A stretch of 64,000 nucleotides of DNA from Cloacibacterium caeni_C (lineage in GTDB: Bacteria; Bacteroidota; Bacteroidia; Flavobacteriales; Weeksellaceae). The notes below the pieces were generated by a model that did not search any database, had not been told where the DNA came from, and was given only the letters and a program-made list of their open reading frames with translations. How positions within the stretch are numbered: the stretch's first letter is position 1; each line of letters begins with the position of its first letter. The stretch covers positions 1-64,000 of the forward strand of contig DITA01000059.1 of NCBI GenBank assembly GCA_002422665.1, in the 5' to 3' direction. A program made the translations under genes and the position numbers. Shown piece by piece: positions 32,696-39,568 of the stretch.

Positions 32696-33202
32696 TTATT
32701 TCAAATTCGGTAAATACCTCTCCTCAACTATTTTTAAATGATGGAAATTATGTCCCACAATTAATCTTCCGATGGTTTCTACAGAAATTTCGTTTCCGTT
32801 GGCTTTTCCCGTGTTGTCAAGTGCTGTATTTTGTAAATTTTCGAAGAAAATGATAGATGTTTGTCTCACAATTCTGAATTCTTCTAACAAACTTACCAAA
32901 GTTCTGTCGTTGGCAAAAGAATTTGCAGCAAATAAATCTTCATCAAAACCAGATAATTCGGTTTGGTCTTTTCTGGCAAAACGAAGCGCTCTGTATTGGA
33001 AAATTTTTTCGGTGTCTATTAAATGAAGAAGTAATTCCTTGAGCGTCCATTTTCCTTCCGCGTAAGCAAAAAGTGATTTTTCATTGTCTAAACCAGAAAA
33101 AATCTGAATGGTTTCTGCTCCAGAATTGATCATTTCTTCCAACCAATTATCAGATGGAATTAGGTCTAAATATCTTTGAATATATTTTTGAAATTCAGTC
33201 AT
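32696..33202 (-). CDS. DinB-like four-helix protein
   Basis: The 168-residue protein has the DinB/YfiT-type helical bundle. Metal-site histidines are likely in LLLHLIDTEKIFQYRALRFA (about 55-75) and in VGHNFHHLKIVEERYLP near the C-terminus. Members bind divalent metals and some act as thiol-dependent S-transferases (for example bacillithiol), but the role here is unknown. It is in the - strand run between the GNAT gene and tsaC. Confidence 0.82.
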   Translation of the reverse strand: MTEFQKYIQRYLDLIPSDNWLEEMINSGAETIQIFSGLDNEKSLFAYAEGKWTLKELLLHLIDTEKIFQYRALRFARKDQTELSGFDEDLFAANSFANDRTLVSLLEEFRIVRQTSIIFFENLQNTALDNTGKANGNEISVETIGRLIVGHNFHHLKIVEERYLPNLK

Positions 33203-33205
33203 AAT

Positions 33206-33240
33206 ATTTGAGATTCGAGATTTGAGATTCGAGATTTTTA
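33206..33240. repeat. GAGATTCGAGATTT word repeat
   Basis: Three to four copies of GAGATTCGA/GAGATTTGA lie just before the DinB-like gene on the - strand. Same class of spacer word repeat as 5885-5990. Confidence 0.65.
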
Positions 33241-33274
33241 ATTAAACATTCAAAACATTTTCAATTCTCCATTT

Positions 33275-33724
33275 TCAATTAATTAAATTAGTCCATTCAT
33301 AAAAATTGGCGTGAGTATATTGCTCAAAACCACAACTTGGATAAAGTTGGTTGCCAATTTCGTTGGTTTTATCGGTTTCTAGAAGAATTCCGCAAGCTTT
33401 TGTTTCTATACAAAGTTCTTTTGCGCTTTCAATCAAAGCTTTAGAATGACCTTTTCCTCTGTGATTTTCATTGACGAATAAATCATTTAAAAGCCAATAT
33501 CTTTTCATTCTTGTAGAAGAAAACAATGGATATAATTGAGTAAAACCCGTCAAAATTCCGTTTTCTTCTGCTACGAAAATTTCAGAATCTTGGTTTTTTA
33601 ATCTTTCTTTTAGAAAATTTCCAGCACCTTCAATATCACTTTCCTTATGATAAAAACTTCTGTATTGGTCAAATAAATTTGACAGCTGAGGTAAATCTTC
33701 TAAAGTGGCTTTTCTCGTCAACAT
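33275..33724 (-). CDS. GNAT family N-acetyltransferase
   Basis: The 149-residue protein starts MLTRKATLEDLPQLSNLFDQYR and contains the acetyl-CoA loop NENHRGKGHSKALIESA (about 88-104), a standard motif A with a slightly atypical GxGxS. The end (YPSCGFEQYTHANFYEW) is the usual motif B region. The substrate is unknown. It starts 6 bases after the cystathionine gamma-synthase-like stop, so both are in one transcript. Confidence 0.85.
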   Translation of the reverse strand: MLTRKATLEDLPQLSNLFDQYRSFYHKESDIEGAGNFLKERLKNQDSEIFVAEENGILTGFTQLYPLFSSTRMKRYWLLNDLFVNENHRGKGHSKALIESAKELCIETKACGILLETDKTNEIGNQLYPSCGFEQYTHANFYEWTNLIN

Positions 33725-33730
33725 TGATTT

Positions 33731-34870
33731 TTAATTAAAAGCTTGTTCTATGTCTGCAATTAAATCTTCTACATCTTCAATTCCGCAACTTAAACGAACC
33801 AAATCATCGGTAATGCCCAATTCTGCACGTTTTTCTGCAGGAATGGAAGCGTGAGTCATGAGTGCAGGATGATTTGCCAAAGATTCTACACCGCCCAAAC
33901 TTTCGGCTAACGTAAAGACTTTCAATTTTTCTAAAAATTTGATAGAATCCTCTTTTTTACCTGATTTGAAAGTGAAAGAAATCATTCCGCCGAAAGTTTT
34001 CATCTGTTTTTTCGCCAATTCTAACTGAGGATTGCTCGCTAAATTTGGATAAAAAACTTGATCTACTTTTGGATGATTTTGTAAATATTCTGCAATTTTT
34101 TGTCCGTTTTCAGAATGTCTTTGAACTCTTAAAGCCAAAGTTTTAATGCCTCTCAAAACCAAATAAGAGTCGTGAGGTCCTAAAATTCCGCCACTTGCAA
34201 ATTGGATGAAGTGTAATTTTTCTCCTAATTCTGGAGTTTTTGCAATTAAAGCTCCTGCAATAACATCAGAATGTCCACCCAAATATTTGGTAGCAGAGTG
34301 CATCACAATATCTGCACCTAAATCTAAAGGCGTCTGAATGTAAGGTGTTGCAAAAGTATTATCCACCGCTAAAAGAATGTCTTTTCCTTTGATGAGTTCT
34401 GCAACTTTTTGAATGTCAACTAATTTCATTAAAGGATTGGTTGGAGTTTCCAGCCAAACCAATTTGGTTTTTTCGTTAATCAGCGGAAGAATATTTTCTG
34501 GATTTTCTAAGTTTACAAAGTGAAATTTGAGTTGATATTTCTCAAAAAGTCTGGTAAACATTCTGTAGCTTCCTCCGTATAAATCGTCTACAGCGATGAT
34601 TTCGTCTCCTGGATTTAATAATTTCAAAACGCAATCTATTGCTGCTAAACCAGAACCAAAAGCCAAACCTCTAGCTCCGTTTTCTATAGATGCTAAAGCG
34701 TCTTCTAACGCTTGTCTAGTAGGATTTGCCGCTCTAGAATATTCGTAACCTGAATGTTCTCCTGGAGATTTTTGTGCAAAGGTAGAAGTAAGAAATACAG
34801 GAACATTTACAGAACCTGTTACTTTTTCGTGGCTTTGATTGCCGTGTATTACTTTAGTATTGAATTTCAT
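33731..34870 (-). CDS. metB: Cystathionine gamma-synthase-like PLP enzyme
   Basis: The ATG 34870 (MKFNTKVIHGNQSHEKVTG) is the correct start; an in-frame extension to 34912 reads MFAESKLLKAESKN and comes from a spacer repeat. The 379-residue enzyme has the Cys/Met-metabolism PLP domain: YEYSRAANPTRQALE, DDLYGGSYR, VDNTFATPYIQTPLDLGADI, and PLP lysine in HSATKYLGGHSDV. It could be cystathionine gamma-synthase, gamma-lyase or a related enzyme of the transsulfuration route; sequence reading alone does not separate them. Located between gldC and a GNAT gene, - strand. Confidence 0.8.
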   Translation of the reverse strand: MKFNTKVIHGNQSHEKVTGSVNVPVFLTSTFAQKSPGEHSGYEYSRAANPTRQALEDALASIENGARGLAFGSGLAAIDCVLKLLNPGDEIIAVDDLYGGSYRMFTRLFEKYQLKFHFVNLENPENILPLINEKTKLVWLETPTNPLMKLVDIQKVAELIKGKDILLAVDNTFATPYIQTPLDLGADIVMHSATKYLGGHSDVIAGALIAKTPELGEKLHFIQFASGGILGPHDSYLVLRGIKTLALRVQRHSENGQKIAEYLQNHPKVDQVFYPNLASNPQLELAKKQMKTFGGMISFTFKSGKKEDSIKFLEKLKVFTLAESLGGVESLANHPALMTHASIPAEKRAELGITDDLVRLSCGIEDVEDLIADIEQAFN

Positions 34871-34969
34871 ATTTTTGCTTTCTGCTTTCAGCAATTTGCT
34901 TTCGGCGAACAAAATGCTGCGTTTTTTTAAATTTTGCTGATTGCCGACTGCCGAAAGCCGACTGCAATT
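34871..34969. repeat. Spacer words TTTCGGC / GCCGAAAGC
   Basis: Opposed words TTTGCTTTCTGCTTTCAGC, TTTGCTTTCGGCG and GACTGCCGAAAGCCGACTGC fill the gap between gldC and metB. They give rise to a false N-terminal extension of the metB frame. Confidence 0.6.
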
Positions 34970-35293
34970 TTATTTTATCTTACTCATAAAAGCGAAATCT
35001 TCCGCAAATTCTTGAATTTTTTCGGCTACATCATCTTCGCCAGTTGCTCTTTGATAAGTATGACCAAGAGAAACAAAAATCTGATGAAGGAACATTTTCA
35101 TTTGATCTACAGGCATATCTTTAGTCCATAAATCGATGCGTAATGCTTCCATAGCTTTATCGTCCCAAACTGAAATCATGGTGGCTTTGGTTTCTTGATT
35201 TTCAACACCACCATCTTGAGCATTCCAAGTTATTTTTTCTGGAACGTGATTTTCGTCTAATTCTACGTTAATTGTTATCTGTGTTTGTCTCAT
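34970..35293 (-). CDS. gldC: Gliding motility protein GldC
   Basis: The 107-residue protein starts at ATG 35293 (MRQTQITINVELDENHVPEK); an upstream in-frame extension falls in a GAGTTCCGAG repeat and is not coding. GldC is a small soluble protein conserved in Bacteroidota next to gldB, and improves gliding or type IX secretion in Flavobacterium johnsoniae. Its presence next to gldB is a strong neighbourhood confirmation. It follows gldB by 69 bases. Confidence 0.88.
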   Translation of the reverse strand: MRQTQITINVELDENHVPEKITWNAQDGGVENQETKATMISVWDDKAMEALRIDLWTKDMPVDQMKMFLHQIFVSLGHTYQRATGEDDVAEKIQEFAEDFAFMSKIK

Positions 35294-35301
35294 TTTTTGG
35301 A

Positions 35302-35345
35302 GTTTCGAGTTCCGAGTTTCGAGTTCCGAGTTTACCTCGTAACAC
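35302..35345. repeat. GAGTTTCGAGTTCC word repeat
   Basis: Two copies of GAGTTTCGAGTTCC, then GAGTTTACC, lie between gldB and gldC. Similar CATCTCGCATCTC words follow. Confidence 0.65.
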
Positions 35346-35362
35346 GCATCTCGCATCTCTTT

Positions 35363-36343
35363 TTAATTTTTAGGTTTATAATTACTGTTGTTAAATATTT
35401 CTGTTGCGGGTAAATGCAAGAATTTTTGCAAAGTCACCTCAGGATTTTTTTCTAAATATTGTCTGCAAATCTGCCAACCGATAAAAGCGCCCACTCTTGG
35501 TGAAGATTTTGGGTCTATTTCGGTGTAGAATTTAGAAAAAGGAGCTTTTGCTAAAAATCTTTCGTCTAATCTATTGTCATCGCTAAAAAGCAGATCGTTT
35601 TCTACAAAATAATTCCAAATATTTTCTTCATTAGAAATCGCCCAAGATTGTTGGTCTTTAGAATAATGCATTTTGAATTGATCCATCGTTTCAGGAAGAA
35701 AAGCGTCTTGGAGAATCATTAACTTTCCAAAATTTACGATTTTATCCAAAAATTTATTATGGTCTGGAGTTGCAGGAACATAATCTGCAGCAATAGTTTC
35801 TGCTACTTTTGGCAAAACATTTTGAGGCGTCATTTCTTTTCTCATGTAAACATCTATCCCTTCATAAAACTCTGATTTTTCGCCTAAAAATGCAGATAAA
35901 TCTATGAACAGTACACCTTCATTTGGAACATACAAAATCGGTTCTTCATACAATTCTGTAGCCGAAGAAAAAACGTAAACTTGTGGGTTTTGAAATTCAG
36001 GGAAATAGTATTTTATGTGTGCAAAAAGTGTAGCCAATTGTTTTTCTAAATTCGCCAGATTATTTTTATTTAAGGCGTCTTTATAGACTCTTTTTTCGAT
36101 GGCATCTGCACGTTTTTTCTCGTAAGTAGCATCTGGAACTTGTGGCGCCAAGAAAAAACCAAAATCTTTCTTGAAATTCTGAAACGGAATTTTATCATTA
36201 TAAAAAGCTGCAGAAATATCAGTAATTTTTACAGGTTCAGTATTTTTGATTTCTACATTCCAACGGTTTTCTCCCTCTTTATTACAAGAAAAAAGAAGTA
36301 GGGAAAAACTGAAAAGAAGAGTGTATACAATATATTTTTTCAT
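35363..36343 (-). CDS. gldB: Gliding motility lipoprotein GldB
   Basis: The 326-residue lipoprotein has the signal MKKYIVYTLLFSFSLLLFSC with the lipidated Cys at 20. The mature domain contains the GldB-typical VYVFSSATELYEEPILYVPN, GVLFIDLSAFLGE, and RVGAFIGWQICRQYLEKNP near the C-terminus, a gluzincin-related fold without an intact HExxH. GldB is needed for gliding in Flavobacterium johnsoniae, in the envelope as part of or close to the T9SS machinery. It is divergent from nadE and is the first gene of the long - strand run. Confidence 0.9.
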   Translation of the reverse strand: MKKYIVYTLLFSFSLLLFSCNKEGENRWNVEIKNTEPVKITDISAAFYNDKIPFQNFKKDFGFFLAPQVPDATYEKKRADAIEKRVYKDALNKNNLANLEKQLATLFAHIKYYFPEFQNPQVYVFSSATELYEEPILYVPNEGVLFIDLSAFLGEKSEFYEGIDVYMRKEMTPQNVLPKVAETIAADYVPATPDHNKFLDKIVNFGKLMILQDAFLPETMDQFKMHYSKDQQSWAISNEENIWNYFVENDLLFSDDNRLDERFLAKAPFSKFYTEIDPKSSPRVGAFIGWQICRQYLEKNPEVTLQKFLHLPATEIFNNSNYKPKN

Positions 36344-36432
36344 GGGTTAAAACATTTGACCAAACTAATCTGTGAGTTCGGCAAAAATTTAATTATTTTT
36401 ACAAAAAATTAGTTTCGCAAAAATACAATAAA

Positions 36433-37224
36433 ATGCAATCAGAAAAAATAATTGAAAGAATAGTTTCTTGGCTGAAAGATTATGCCGAAAAAGCAGGTGT
36501 AAAAGGTTATGTAATTGGAGTTTCTGGTGGAGTAGATTCTGGTGTAGTTTCTACACTTTGTGCCATGACTGGATTGAAAGTTTTGGCTCTAGAAATGCCA
36601 ATTCGTCAACAAAAAGATCAAGCTTCTCGAGCTTTAGAGCATATAGATTTTCTAAAAAACAAATTTCCAAATGTGGAAGGGTTTTCGGTAGACTTAAATG
36701 AACCTTTCGAAGCGTTATACAATACTTTTGATGTAAAAGATGACGAATTTCCTGCGGAGAAATTGGCTTTTGCCAATACCAGAAGTAGATTGAGAATGCT
36801 CACTTTGTATTATTACGGACAAATCAATGGACTTCTCGTTTGTGGAACTGGGAATAAAGTGGAAGATTTCGGGATTGGGTTTTACACGAAATACGGAGAT
36901 GGTGGAGTAGATGTTTCGCCGATTGCAGATTTGTACAAAACCGAAGTCTATGCTTTGGCAAGAGCTTTAGATTTACCAGAATCCATCAAAAATGCGATTC
37001 CGACAGATGGACTTTGGGATGTAGACAGAACAGATGAACAACAAATTGGTGCAACCTATCCTGAATTGGAAAAAATACAAAAAGAATGGGGAACTAAAAC
37101 CGAGACTGATTATTCTGGAAGAGATTTAGAAGTTTACCGAATTTTCAGCAGAATGCACAAAGCTGCGCAACATAAAATCAACCCAATTCCTGTGTGTGAT
37201 ATTCCGGAAGAGTGGAGAGATTGA
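36433..37224 (+). CDS. nadE: Ammonia-dependent NAD+ synthetase
   Basis: The 263-residue enzyme has the PP-loop SGGVDSG (31-37) binding ATP, and GTGNKVEDFGIGFYTKYGDGGVD, the signature of NadE. No N-terminal nitrilase domain is present, so ammonia is the nitrogen source. It converts deamido-NAD to NAD. The stop lies 37 bases before the ATG used here for the barnase gene; a longer barnase frame would overlap nadE by 29 bases. Confidence 0.93.
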   Translation: MQSEKIIERIVSWLKDYAEKAGVKGYVIGVSGGVDSGVVSTLCAMTGLKVLALEMPIRQQKDQASRALEHIDFLKNKFPNVEGFSVDLNEPFEALYNTFDVKDDEFPAEKLAFANTRSRLRMLTLYYYGQINGLLVCGTGNKVEDFGIGFYTKYGDGGVDVSPIADLYKTEVYALARALDLPESIKNAIPTDGLWDVDRTDEQQIGATYPELEKIQKEWGTKTETDYSGRDLEVYRIFSRMHKAAQHKINPIPVCDIPEEWRD

Positions 37225-37261
37225 GTTAGAGTGGGAGCTTTGGAAACTTAAAACAAAATTT

Positions 37262-37843
37262 ATGGAAAAAAATAAAAATTTAATCTATATAGTCCTTGCT
37301 TTTGTTGCAGGATTATTATTGATGTATTTTTTCAATAACTACAAAATTGAGAAGAAAAACAATACAGAAAATTCAGAAATTTCTTATCAAAAATCTGACA
37401 ATCAGAATCAAGACAATTCTTATTCTTACGAGAAAAAGTCCAAGAAAAATCAAGACAATTTTGAGGAAAGAAAGTCTGATTTTTCTGATGATAATAATAC
37501 TTCAAACAATAATATTGATGAACTTACCAATGATGAATTGGTAGTGAAATATCTAAAAGAACACGGCGAATTACCCGATTATTATATCACAAAATCCGAA
37601 GCAAAATCTTTGGGTTGGGTTCCGAGTAAAGGAAATCTTTGCGAAGTTGCTCCCGGAAAAGCTATTGGTGGTGATATCTGGACAAACCGACAAAAATCGC
37701 TCCCAACAAAATCTGGTCGAAAATATTACGAAGCAGACCTTAATTACAATTGTGGGAATAGAAATGCAGATAGAGTTGTTTTTTCTAATGATGGTTTGGT
37801 TTTCGTAACGTTTGATCATTACAGAAGTTTCGAGGAAAAATAA
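37262..37843 (+). CDS. Membrane-anchored barnase-family ribonuclease
   Basis: The ATG 37262 gives 193 residues; the frame extends upstream into nadE but that part is not credible. One membrane helix (about 7-25) is followed by a Lys/Asn/Gln-rich linker (27-84) and a C-terminal barnase domain from about 85. That domain aligns without gaps to Bacillus amyloliquefaciens barnase with an offset of 84. Catalytic Lys111, Glu157, Arg167, Arg171 and His186 equal Lys27, Glu73, Arg83, Arg87 and His102. Cys127 and Cys164 occupy positions 43 and 80. It should be an active guanyl-preferring RNase held outside or exported. A barstar gene follows 63 bases later. Confidence 0.9.
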   Translation: MEKNKNLIYIVLAFVAGLLLMYFFNNYKIEKKNNTENSEISYQKSDNQNQDNSYSYEKKSKKNQDNFEERKSDFSDDNNTSNNNIDELTNDELVVKYLKEHGELPDYYITKSEAKSLGWVPSKGNLCEVAPGKAIGGDIWTNRQKSLPTKSGRKYYEADLNYNCGNRNADRVVFSNDGLVFVTFDHYRSFEEK

Positions 37844-37906
37844 ATTTGCTGGAAGTTGGATGTTGGAAGCGAGATGTTTACTAACTTTGAAACTTGAAAT
37901 AAAATT

Positions 37907-38191
37907 ATGGAAGTATATATAGATTTTTTAGAAATTGGAGATTACGAGGATTTTTATGCTCAACTGAAAGAAAAATTGACTTTACCAGAGCATTTCGGGG
38001 ATAATCTTGATGCGCTTTTTGATGTGATTACAGGCGAATTAGAAATGCCTCTACATCTAGAATTTGTAAATATGAGTGTAGAGCAATTAGAAATTTTCGA
38101 AGATTTACTCACTACTTTAGAAGATGCAGAAGATGAGGTAGAAGATTTTACTTTTGCCTATTATCTAGAGCAATATGAAGACGAGGAATAA
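37907..38191 (+). CDS. Barstar-family ribonuclease inhibitor
   Basis: The 94-residue acidic protein matches barstar over its core: LTLPEHFGDNLDALFDVITG corresponds to barstar 24-43. Asp35 and Asp39 (NLDALFD), which contact the barnase active site, are kept; Tyr29 is His and Trp38 is Phe. It would block any barnase that remains in the cytosol, protecting the producer. The gene sits 63 bases after the barnase gene on the same strand and before a terminator, as expected of an immunity gene. Confidence 0.9.
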   Translation: MEVYIDFLEIGDYEDFYAQLKEKLTLPEHFGDNLDALFDVITGELEMPLHLEFVNMSVEQLEIFEDLLTTLEDAEDEVEDFTFAYYLEQYEDEE

Positions 38192-38194
38192 TTT

Positions 38195-38232
38195 TGATTT
38201 ACGAATTACGATTTTAGATTTACGATTTAAAA
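38195..38232. repeat. TTACGATTTA word repeat
   Basis: Copies of GATTTACGAATTACGATTTTAG and GATTTACGATTTA lie between the barstar gene and its terminator. Same class as the other spacer words. Confidence 0.6.
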
Positions 38233-38243
38233 ATTTAGATAAA

Positions 38244-38275
38244 AACCGCGCCCCGAAATTCTTCGGGGCGCGGTT
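38244..38275 (+). terminator. GC-rich terminator hairpin
   Basis: AACCGCGCCCCGAA pairs perfectly with TTCGGGGCGCGGTT. It lies between the convergent barstar and surface-lipoprotein genes and may serve both strands. Confidence 0.7.
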
Positions 38276-38312
38276 ATTTGTTAATTAATTTGATATGAGA
38301 TTGATTGCTAAA

Positions 38313-39536
38313 TTATTTTAAAAGAGAAGTTAAATCTACACCTTCTACAGTTGACCAATTTCCACCAGTGATAGAAACTTTAGCTACCGCAGAATTAGTA
38401 ATTGTTTTTGGAGCAGTAGAAGTGAATCCAGAATAACCCCAAACTCCTGCATTGTCAGAATTAACAACATTAATAGGAGTTACCGCAATTTTTCCAGCGA
38501 TTACTTGGCTTACATCCGTTGGTGAATCTTGGATAAGAACTGGAAAAGCATTTTTACCACCTGTGTTTTTATAACCCTCTATGTAAACATTTGAAAATTT
38601 ACCATTTCCATGTTTTTTAAATTGGATTGCTGAAATTTCAGAAGAACCTGCAGTTTCAGGATTTGTACCAGTAGCTCTAATTAATGTCAATCCGCTTACT
38701 TTAGGGAAGTTAGCATCAGCATTGTTAGAAGATTCTATTTCCATACCGAAGTTTCCTGTTCCTGTTTGGTAAGCGAACCAATTGCTGTTGTCTTGTCCGT
38801 ACCAACCGTCTTGCCAGTCAAAAGAATCATCAAAATTTCCGTAAGAAATGAAGTTTTTAGCAGAAACAGTTCCTCCGAAAAATTCTACGCCATCATCTGT
38901 ACCTTTGTAAGAAACGATGTTTTCTACAATAGTTCCAGAACCTACAGCATAGAAAGTGATATTATTAAATTCTGAGGTTCCGTCTCCAATTTTTTTACCA
39001 CCATATTCTACTCTGATATATCTGTAAACACCTGAGTTAGAACCTACATCAGTACCTCCATAAATTTGATTTAATCCATCTTCAGAAGTTGCAGTAGAGC
39101 CACCTCCGTTAGCTTTGATAGGAGCATCACCGTAGATTGTGATACCACACCAATCTCCAGGTTTTTTAGATTCTGTAGTGAATACAATTGGTTCATTAGC
39201 TGTACCTTCCATATATGCTTTTGCACCTTTTAGGATGATTAAACCACTGGTTGTAGTAGTTTTAGCATAAAAAGTAGCTCCTGGTTCTATAGTAAGTTTT
39301 ACTCCATCTGTTATTCTTACTAGTCCGTCAATATAGTAAGTTCCTTTTTTGATGGTTAAGTCTTTAGTAATTGTTCCATTTAGTGTTCCAGAACCAGACA
39401 TTACAGAACCAGTAGTAGTTCCAGAACCATCAGTAGTAGGAGTGTCTGCATCTTCTCTAATTTCTACAGTACAAGATTGCATTGAAATTGTGAAAACTGT
39501 AGCTAATGCTAATAATTTGAAAATGTTCTTTTTCAT
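38313..39536 (-). CDS. Surface lipoprotein with parallel beta-helix-like repeats
   Basis: The 407-residue protein has a lipoprotein signal (ISMQSC, Cys at 22) and a Thr/Gly/Ser-rich linker. The rest is repetitive and strand-rich, with turns such as SNSGVYRYIRVEYGGKKIG, GTIVENIVSYKGTDDGVEFFG and VSAKNFISYGNFDDSFDW, as in right-handed beta-helix surface proteins. No catalytic site is recognised. It lies 32 bases after the TonB receptor gene on the same strand and is likely an accessory surface component of that transporter. Substrate not known. Confidence 0.75.
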   Translation of the reverse strand: MKKNIFKLLALATVFTISMQSCTVEIREDADTPTTDGSGTTTGSVMSGSGTLNGTITKDLTIKKGTYYIDGLVRITDGVKLTIEPGATFYAKTTTTSGLIILKGAKAYMEGTANEPIVFTTESKKPGDWCGITIYGDAPIKANGGGSTATSEDGLNQIYGGTDVGSNSGVYRYIRVEYGGKKIGDGTSEFNNITFYAVGSGTIVENIVSYKGTDDGVEFFGGTVSAKNFISYGNFDDSFDWQDGWYGQDNSNWFAYQTGTGNFGMEIESSNNADANFPKVSGLTLIRATGTNPETAGSSEISAIQFKKHGNGKFSNVYIEGYKNTGGKNAFPVLIQDSPTDVSQVIAGKIAVTPINVVNSDNAGVWGYSGFTSTAPKTITNSAVAKVSITGGNWSTVEGVDLTSLLK

Positions 39537-39568
39537 ATTAATTGATAATTTTTATTTTTACTTATTTA

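Noticed and set aside
34871..34912. N-terminal extension of the metB-like frame
   Set aside because: The extension reads MFAESKLLKAESKN and comes from a spacer repeat; the family normally begins at the Met at 34870.
37196..37261. Upstream extension of the barnase frame overlapping nadE
   Set aside because: The extra residues show no signal peptide and lie within or right after nadE; the Met at 37262 precedes the membrane helix directly.
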